Shown: positions 54,829 through 61,057 of the stretch, one piece after another
Numbering within the stretch: position 1 is the stretch's first letter
Layout of the letters: each line of letters starts with the position of its first letter
Source: Hyphomicrobiales bacterium
GTDB taxonomy: Bacteria > Pseudomonadota > Alphaproteobacteria > Rhizobiales > JACESI01
Assembly: GCA_039973685.1 (NCBI GenBank)
Contig: JBDWKL010000043.1
Span: 287,786 to 351,785 of the forward strand
Length of the DNA stretch: 64,000 bases
Direction of reading: 5' to 3'
Position numbers and translations under genes: made by a program
The notes under the pieces: model-generated
Seen by the model: only the letters and a program-made list of their open reading frames with translations
Told to the model about the DNA's origin: nothing
The model's database searches: none

Positions 54829-56166
54829 CTAGCGCTCTGAGAATGCACGATCATAAGAGCGGACAACCGGTTTCAAGATGTACTGCATCACAGATTTTGA
54901 ACCAGTAATCACATTGGCTGTAACAACCATCCCTGCTGTTATTGGGAAGTTGCGGCCGTTATGCTCAAGAACACTACGGTCAAGCGTCACGAGGCCTTTA
55001 AAGTACTTGTCACCACGATCTGTTTCAAAAGTTGTCGGAGAAACGGAGCGCACTTCGCCATGTACCTTGCCAAACACTTCTGGATCGAATGTTGATAAGG
55101 TAATTTCTGCTGGATGGCCTGCACGAACATAACCGATGTCTTTTGGTTGAATGCGCACTTCTGCTTCGACACTTGCATCAAGCGGCACGATTTCAGCAAC
55201 AACATCACCTGCACGAATAACTTGGCCTGGCAATTTAGCGGCCAGAGATTGGACACGGCCTGTTTTTGGCGCATAAACCGCAAGACGTTTCACACGGTCT
55301 TCGCCGCCTTTTAAACGCTCATCAAGCTCAGAAATTTCACCAATGGTCGAAACCAATGCATCTGACCATTCTTGTTTTTTGGTGTTCTTTGCTTGGACTG
55401 TCTCGTTCGTCAGCTCAACAATTTGCCCTTTGATGGATTCAATGGTGCCAAGGAGTTGTTGGCGGGTCACACGAACCTCTTCAACACGCGCTTTTGCTTG
55501 CAATAAGCGTGAACGCGATGAAAAACCTTTTTCATTTAGCTTTTTCTGAGCACCGTATTGCTCTTGGTAAATTGCTATTTGTGAATCAACCGCTTTGATC
55601 TCATCTTTGCGCGATTTCAAATCAGAATGACGCTGTTCTAAACGTGATTCAAGAACCTTACCCCCAGCAGAAACTGCCTTTTGCTCTGATGTAAACAGCA
55701 AGAGTTGATCATCGGATTCAGTTGGGTATTTTTTTGCTAATTCACCAAAATCAGGTTCGCTTAGGCCTTTGAGCAAAGCACCCAAACGAATACGGCGCAT
55801 ATCAAGAAGGTCACGACGGACGCGCACTTGGTTGAAGTCACCCGAACCACTTTCAGGGTGCAACTTCATCAAAAGCTCGCCTTTGCGGATAAAGCCGCCT
55901 TCGCCAACATACACATTGTCGACAATGCCACCTTCAAGGTGCTCAACAGAAACGATAGAGCCAACGGGAATGATTTCACCTTCAGCAATCGCAACTTCAC
56001 GCACTGGCGCAAAAACAGACATTGTAATTAATATGACAACAAAACCGCTCAACGCCCACAAAAACCGGCGGAACGTACCATCCCAATGCCCGCCGTCAAT
56101 TTCCAACGGCATGGCAAGGTTATCATCTTGATGAATCGGGTCTCTAAAAAGTTTCACGATACTCAC
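54829..56166 (-). CDS. Type I secretion membrane fusion protein (HlyD/LapC-like)
   Basis: Periplasmic adaptor of a type I secretion system. Seen: 445 residues. Short cytoplasmic tail, one membrane segment (about 36-55, 'FLWALSGFVVILITMSVFAP'), 'GEIIPVGSIVSVEHLEGGIVDNVYVGEGGFIRKGELLMKL' lipoyl-like half, a long alpha-helical hairpin (about 110-285), then 'VYAPKTGRVQSLAAKLPGQVIRAGDVVAEIVPLD' and the C-terminal beta domain. This is the canonical HlyD family T1SS layout. It is separated from the ABC gene upstream by 164 bases, yet is probably part of the same unit. No TolC-type outer-membrane gene is in the window. Confidence 0.9.
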   Translation of the reverse strand: MSIVKLFRDPIHQDDNLAMPLEIDGGHWDGTFRRFLWALSGFVVILITMSVFAPVREVAIAEGEIIPVGSIVSVEHLEGGIVDNVYVGEGGFIRKGELLMKLHPESGSGDFNQVRVRRDLLDMRRIRLGALLKGLSEPDFGELAKKYPTESDDQLLLFTSEQKAVSAGGKVLESRLEQRHSDLKSRKDEIKAVDSQIAIYQEQYGAQKKLNEKGFSSRSRLLQAKARVEEVRVTRQQLLGTIESIKGQIVELTNETVQAKNTKKQEWSDALVSTIGEISELDERLKGGEDRVKRLAVYAPKTGRVQSLAAKLPGQVIRAGDVVAEIVPLDASVEAEVRIQPKDIGYVRAGHPAEITLSTFDPEVFGKVHGEVRSVSPTTFETDRGDKYFKGLVTLDRSVLEHNGRNFPITAGMVVTANVITGSKSVMQYILKPVVRSYDRAFSER

Positions 56167-56330
56167 TCACTCTTACTCGATACAGCAACCCTACGCTTGA
56201 TGGTTTTAATTTGAATTAATTTTGAAGCGTAGCACTAAGCTTTAGGACACTACTGTGTATCAAGCTTAAGCCGCAGTTAATGCGAACAGACACTGACCAG
56301 AATTAATCAACTATATCAGTGCCTTCGCGA

Positions 56331-58736
56331 TTATCCGGCCTTCTTCTGTGCTGCAGCAGCCTTAGCGGCTAAGAACTTCTCAGACGTGTCATCATAAGCA
56401 ATTGCGCCTGCTCTTAGGTATAAGACCCTATCGCATTTAGAAATGAGTTCATCATCTGTCGTTGCGATAACAAGGGTCGACTTCCCTTTAAGATCCCCAA
56501 TTTTATCAAACAGCGCTTCACGCTCAAACATGTTGAGGTTGCTGGATGGGCTGTCGAGCAAATAGATGTTTTCATCCTTTACAAAAGCCCTGGCGATTGA
56601 GAAACATTGTTTCATCGTATTCGACATGCTTCCTAATTTACTTGCTGTCAGGCGTGTATCAATACCGTCTTCCAACTGGGTATGAGGCAACCAAATACCA
56701 GCAGCAGACAATGCCTCCTCAAGATCACCATCAGTTGCAGATGGATTGGCCAGGCGAATGTTTTGGGCAAGCGTGCCATAAAAGAACTCAGGGCGCTGTG
56801 CCACATAGCCAATTGATGTGCGCACCTCATCCACATTGAGCTGTTGCAAGTTCAAGCCATCAAGAAACACGGTTCCGCCTTGCGGCTTATAAAGCCCCAA
56901 AATCATTTTCAAGAAACTTGATTTACCCGATGCAGGGTCGCCCGTTATAGCAATTGCTTGGCCTGCAGGAATATCAACCGATACACCTCTGAATACAGGG
57001 TCAGCCGCTGCGCCATATTTGAAGCTGACACCATCAAAGGTAATACGCCCTTCATAGTTTCTTCTCAGTGTCGGCGCAGTACTTGGATCGCGCTCAGGCA
57101 CCAAGCCCATCAACAAATCAGCTTGTCTTGCCGTTTCACCAAATTGGCCGATACGGTTCAAACTCAAAAATGCCGTTTGAATTGGCGACAAGATCCGCCA
57201 AACAAACATCATAACGGCGATCAAACCACCCACAGACAGCTCTTCAGCAATAACAAGCAAAGCGCCGGCCCATAACGTTGCAATACCAGCAATCATCACC
57301 AAACTTTGGGCGAGTGTGTGCATAATCGTATCAAAGAACTGGGCATTAAACCGACGAGAATTAAATTCTTGCCCAATGTCATCCCAGCGCTTAATCCACA
57401 CATCTTCAGCACGCAATTGACGGATCGTATCGCGTTTATTCACGGTCTCAATGAGCAAGTTTTGATGGGTTTGACGGAATTTACCCGTAATCAGAACGTT
57501 CCTCTTTGTCATCGGCATTGAAACGAGGCCAATCAAGACAAAAACAACCGCAAGACCAACTGGTATCAGCGCCAAAATGGGGTGAATCAAAGAAATTGCG
57601 AGGATAAAGACAATCGTAAAGGGTAGATCAAGACCAGCACTGACCAATGGTCCTGTAAAGAACGATTGAACGTTTTCAAATTGGCGAAGACGGACAATTT
57701 GCTGACTAACAGAAGCGCTCTCAGTCATGCTGATTGGCAAGTTCAAAATGCGTTCAAACGCCCTAATCAACAATTGGGTATTAAACCGCGCACCAACATA
57801 AGCAATTAGACGCCCTCTAATATGCCTGATGTAAATTTCAAACATTAATGTGACCAAAATCGCGGACACAAAAAAGACAAGCGTATCCAATGACTTAGAA
57901 CCAATCACCCGATTGTATACATTCATCGTAAATACAGGTGTTGAAAGTGCCAAAAGGTTTGCAACAAAGGTTAAACTGACAACCAAGATGATTTTAGAAT
58001 TGAATTTGCGTAGGCCCTCATAAAACCAACTGATTTTACGATTTTGAGGGACCGATCCCCCTTCGCCTGTTTGCTCAACCAAACAAATACGGATTTGCCC
58101 AGTTGGCTTATCCATTTCACGCAAATCACCGCGGGGACCATCATAAACCAGCAATTTTCCATTGGGTAGGAAACGAAGGCCAATTCTTGGTCGTGCTTCA
58201 TCGTCAATCACCAAACAAGGGAGACGCTTTTCCAAGTTCGCAGCGTTTTCTACGCTGACCCGGCTTTCAAAGCCAAGATGATGCAACACGCCTTGAAATG
58301 AAAGGATGTCATCCATGTCTTTAAAGTGGGGCAGCGCCTGTATGATATGACGGTCTTCACCTGGCCACTTCAGCTCAACCAACAAGGAGCGCAAGCACCG
58401 GTCATAAGCGTTGGAGCGGTCCTTCTCTTTGCTTTGCAGCAGAGGTGAAAAAGCCTGCTCGATATTGTTGATACTGGCTTCAATGTCATTTTCTGGAACG
58501 TAATCTGACAGACCATCGTGCCCACCAACTGGCAAACCAAGCTTTTGAAAATCCTCAGTTGTTAAATCGCTTAACGGCTTTACAACAGTTTGATTTTCAT
58601 CAGCATTTTCGTCTGCATCAGCTTCAGTCACTTGAGCGTCAGTCACTTGATCTTCGCCAGCACCTTCTGCTTTATGCTTCATGGCATCACCATCAACGTT
58701 TTCAGCACTAGGTGTTTTAGATTCATCAGAACTCAT
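56331..58736 (-). CDS. Type I secretion ABC protein with C39-like domain and degenerate ATPase motifs
   Basis: Seen: 801 residues. Acidic disordered N-terminus (1-65), a C39-like domain without the catalytic Cys (about 100-225, 'LHHLGFESRVSVENAANLEKRLPCLVIDD'), six membrane segments (about 250-540), then an ATPase domain. Walker A is intact ('GDPASGKSS', about 599-607) and the Q-loop Gln is present (about 647). The signature LSGGQ is 'MSNTM' (about 704-708), the Walker B Glu is Ser ('LLDSP', about 728-729), and the H-loop His is Thr (about 760). Known: T1SS ABC exporters with a C39-like domain bind adhesin cargo. Start overlaps the upstream ABC gene (TAATG), so the two are probably one heterodimer. 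Confidence 0.9.
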   Translation of the reverse strand: MSSDESKTPSAENVDGDAMKHKAEGAGEDQVTDAQVTEADADENADENQTVVKPLSDLTTEDFQKLGLPVGGHDGLSDYVPENDIEASINNIEQAFSPLLQSKEKDRSNAYDRCLRSLLVELKWPGEDRHIIQALPHFKDMDDILSFQGVLHHLGFESRVSVENAANLEKRLPCLVIDDEARPRIGLRFLPNGKLLVYDGPRGDLREMDKPTGQIRICLVEQTGEGGSVPQNRKISWFYEGLRKFNSKIILVVSLTFVANLLALSTPVFTMNVYNRVIGSKSLDTLVFFVSAILVTLMFEIYIRHIRGRLIAYVGARFNTQLLIRAFERILNLPISMTESASVSQQIVRLRQFENVQSFFTGPLVSAGLDLPFTIVFILAISLIHPILALIPVGLAVVFVLIGLVSMPMTKRNVLITGKFRQTHQNLLIETVNKRDTIRQLRAEDVWIKRWDDIGQEFNSRRFNAQFFDTIMHTLAQSLVMIAGIATLWAGALLVIAEELSVGGLIAVMMFVWRILSPIQTAFLSLNRIGQFGETARQADLLMGLVPERDPSTAPTLRRNYEGRITFDGVSFKYGAAADPVFRGVSVDIPAGQAIAITGDPASGKSSFLKMILGLYKPQGGTVFLDGLNLQQLNVDEVRTSIGYVAQRPEFFYGTLAQNIRLANPSATDGDLEEALSAAGIWLPHTQLEDGIDTRLTASKLGSMSNTMKQCFSIARAFVKDENIYLLDSPSSNLNMFEREALFDKIGDLKGKSTLVIATTDDELISKCDRVLYLRAGAIAYDDTSEKFLAAKAAAAQKKAG

Positions 58737-60733
58737 TAGGCACCTATTTTATTGAAGCCAGTTTCAGTGTCATCCACCGAAACGCGATCGAACTCATTTG
58801 CAGCAAGTCCAGCCTTCATCTCATCCACGTTATCGTAAACCGTCAGCTCACCATCTTGAATGTAGAAAATACGGTCTGCAGCCCTCATGAATTCCTCAGA
58901 ATTTGTGGTGTAGGCAAACGTGATCCAGCCGCGCAGATTATCCAGCGCCTGCAAAAATGATTTAATACCATCACCGTCCAAAGCTGTCTGAGGCTCATCT
59001 AAGGCCCACATAACAGGCTTTTGCGCGAGCACCCGTGCCATTAACAATCGACCGATGAAGCCTGCTGGCAATGTCTCTGCGATACCACGGCCAAGCGGTG
59101 TGTCGTAGCCTTGAGGAAGCTTGTCGATGTCTTTTTCAAGTCCGACAATATCTGTTGCCCAACGCACTTCTTCTGCAGAACCGCCCTGCCCAAAAAGAGT
59201 AAGGTTTTCAAAAATTGTTCCGGAGAAAACTTCTGTGTTCGTATCCAACAACCCAACAGCCGATTGATAACGACGTCGGAAATCATATGCGGACAAATCA
59301 TCAAGCGTAACCGAGCCAGAATCTGGCAGTCTCAAACCAGCAATTGCACTCAACAACGTCGATTTACCCGAACCATCCGGCCCAACCAGTGCGATCGCCT
59401 CACCAGATTCAATTTCAAAAGAGAGTTGACCCAATTGTCGTCCCGTATTGCCTAACTCTAGAACCAAATCCTTAGCAACAATCTCAGGTGTTGGCGGATC
59501 TTCAACAATTGCGGTTAAGTCTGGCACATTGTTGAGTTCAAACAATCTGGAAACTTCTTCAACAGCAATACGGGCCCGTTGGAATTCATTCCAAGTACCA
59601 GCAACGCGCAAAATCGGCTGAACTGCACGGCCTGACAACAAAGAACAACAAGCAAGAACACCGACCGTCATATGACCGTTGACAGCCAAAAACGCGCCAG
59701 TTGTAACCATTGCGATCATTGTGCCATTACCGAGCAAACTTGCGATCGACTGGCCTTGCATTGCAGCTGTAATGATAGAGTAATGCAGTTGCGCATTCTT
59801 CGCCTGAAGGCGTTCAAAACGGCGCATTAGCAACGATTCAGCCGATTGGCTTTTCATCGTCAAAATACCTTGCAGCGTTTCAGCCACAAAGTCATAAGTG
59901 CGCGCTTCGTGCTCTTCCTTCTCTTCAAGAATTTTCTTGTAATGACGACTAGAAGTGATGGTTGCAAAACCAAACAAGCACAAGATCAAGAAGGGAACGA
60001 TAACAAGCCAACCACCAATAATTGCCATCACACCTAAGAAGACGCCAGCAAATGGAAGGTCAATGAACATAAGGCGAGATTGGCCACCGTAAAAGTCTGC
60101 GACACGATTGATATTTGATAGGCGTTCAATCGTTTTCGCCGGCGAGTTATCTGAAAATGAGCCAGACGGCGCATAAAGAAAACGACTAATCAGCTCTTGC
60201 GTGATTGCAGTCGTAAAGCGCGTTGCAGCCCAAGAAAGAACATAAGATCGAGAAACCCTCAAGATGGCTTCGAAAAGAGCGATCACCGCAAGGGCCATCA
60301 TCATAATCGAAAAGGTTTCGTGCGCCTGATTAGGGATTACACGGTCGTAAACCTGCAAGATCACCAACGGCAGGGCAAGGCCAAACAAATTGATGATTAT
60401 GGAAGATACTAGGACAGAGCGAGGAACATGAAGTGCTGAGGTAAACGGAATGCCGCGTTCAATTAGCCCTTTTGGAGACAATTCATGGAGAACATTCGCA
60501 ATACCAGTGAAAGGTTCTGTGCAGATATTCCAAAAGCGTTTGATCGGCCCAGGCACTGCTTCAGAAGGCGCCGCAGTCTCTTGATCAGAAACAAGAGTAC
60601 CATCAGCCGCGCGCGCGCGGTCCGACGGCTGACGTTCGCGTTGATCGGGCGCGCCCTCTTTATTAATAACACCGGCGTCCCGTAGCTTTGAAAGCGCTGC
60701 GTGGACCTCGTTTGTTTGTTCCATCAAATGCAA
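58736..60733 (-). CDS. Type I secretion ABC protein, partner of the next gene
   Basis: Seen: 665 residues; N-terminal linker (1-110) without C39 domain, six membrane segments (about 110-390), then an ATPase domain. Walker A is canonical ('GPDGSGKST', about 451-459) and Walker B keeps Asp-Glu ('LDEPQTALD', about 579-580). The signature LSGGQ is 'LPAGF' (about 555-559), the Q-loop Gln is Thr (about 498) and the H-loop His is Thr (about 610). First gene of the secretion unit, divergent from the giant cadherin-repeat protein across 324 bases. Overlaps the next ABC gene by one base. Together they probably form a heterodimer for secretion of that protein. Confidence 0.9.
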   Translation of the reverse strand: MHLMEQTNEVHAALSKLRDAGVINKEGAPDQRERQPSDRARAADGTLVSDQETAAPSEAVPGPIKRFWNICTEPFTGIANVLHELSPKGLIERGIPFTSALHVPRSVLVSSIIINLFGLALPLVILQVYDRVIPNQAHETFSIMMMALAVIALFEAILRVSRSYVLSWAATRFTTAITQELISRFLYAPSGSFSDNSPAKTIERLSNINRVADFYGGQSRLMFIDLPFAGVFLGVMAIIGGWLVIVPFLILCLFGFATITSSRHYKKILEEKEEHEARTYDFVAETLQGILTMKSQSAESLLMRRFERLQAKNAQLHYSIITAAMQGQSIASLLGNGTMIAMVTTGAFLAVNGHMTVGVLACCSLLSGRAVQPILRVAGTWNEFQRARIAVEEVSRLFELNNVPDLTAIVEDPPTPEIVAKDLVLELGNTGRQLGQLSFEIESGEAIALVGPDGSGKSTLLSAIAGLRLPDSGSVTLDDLSAYDFRRRYQSAVGLLDTNTEVFSGTIFENLTLFGQGGSAEEVRWATDIVGLEKDIDKLPQGYDTPLGRGIAETLPAGFIGRLLMARVLAQKPVMWALDEPQTALDGDGIKSFLQALDNLRGWITFAYTTNSEEFMRAADRIFYIQDGELTVYDNVDEMKAGLAANEFDRVSVDDTETGFNKIGA

Positions 60734-61057
60734 CCTTAATTAACAGTCAGTTGCACTTTGCCTCGAAATTGTTGTGATTTGCTTAAGAAGTAGTCAAGAA
60801 ATTCCGCAAGATTTTGGATTATTGAAGGTGACGCTGAGTCACCTGCCTTTGAGGGATTTAGGATTGCTTAAGATGACGCTGAGTCAAGTAATTTACTGTT
60901 AATCATGGTTCTCTTTTATCCTGAAAATCCTCGTTAAAAAAACCCGTGTTAACGGCTTTAAGAGACATTTTCTGCATATTCCCCGCAACGACAGGTGCGT
61001 CTGGACTCTTCTAGGCGACACTCAAAATCTTGAAATTCTTACTGTGGTGGTAATATA
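60734..61057. promoter_or_regulatory. Divergent control region between secretion genes and adhesin gene
   Basis: 324 bases without a gene. Two identical copies of TGACGCTGAGTCA (60829-60841 and 60874-60886), each a TGAC-N5-GTCA dyad, are 45 bases apart. TTGCTTAAGA occurs at 60779-60788 and again at 60864-60873, immediately before the second dyad. A CGTTAA-N11-TTAACG inverted repeat is at 60932-60954. These are candidate operators coordinating the secretion operon and its presumed cargo; inferred. Confidence 0.6.
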
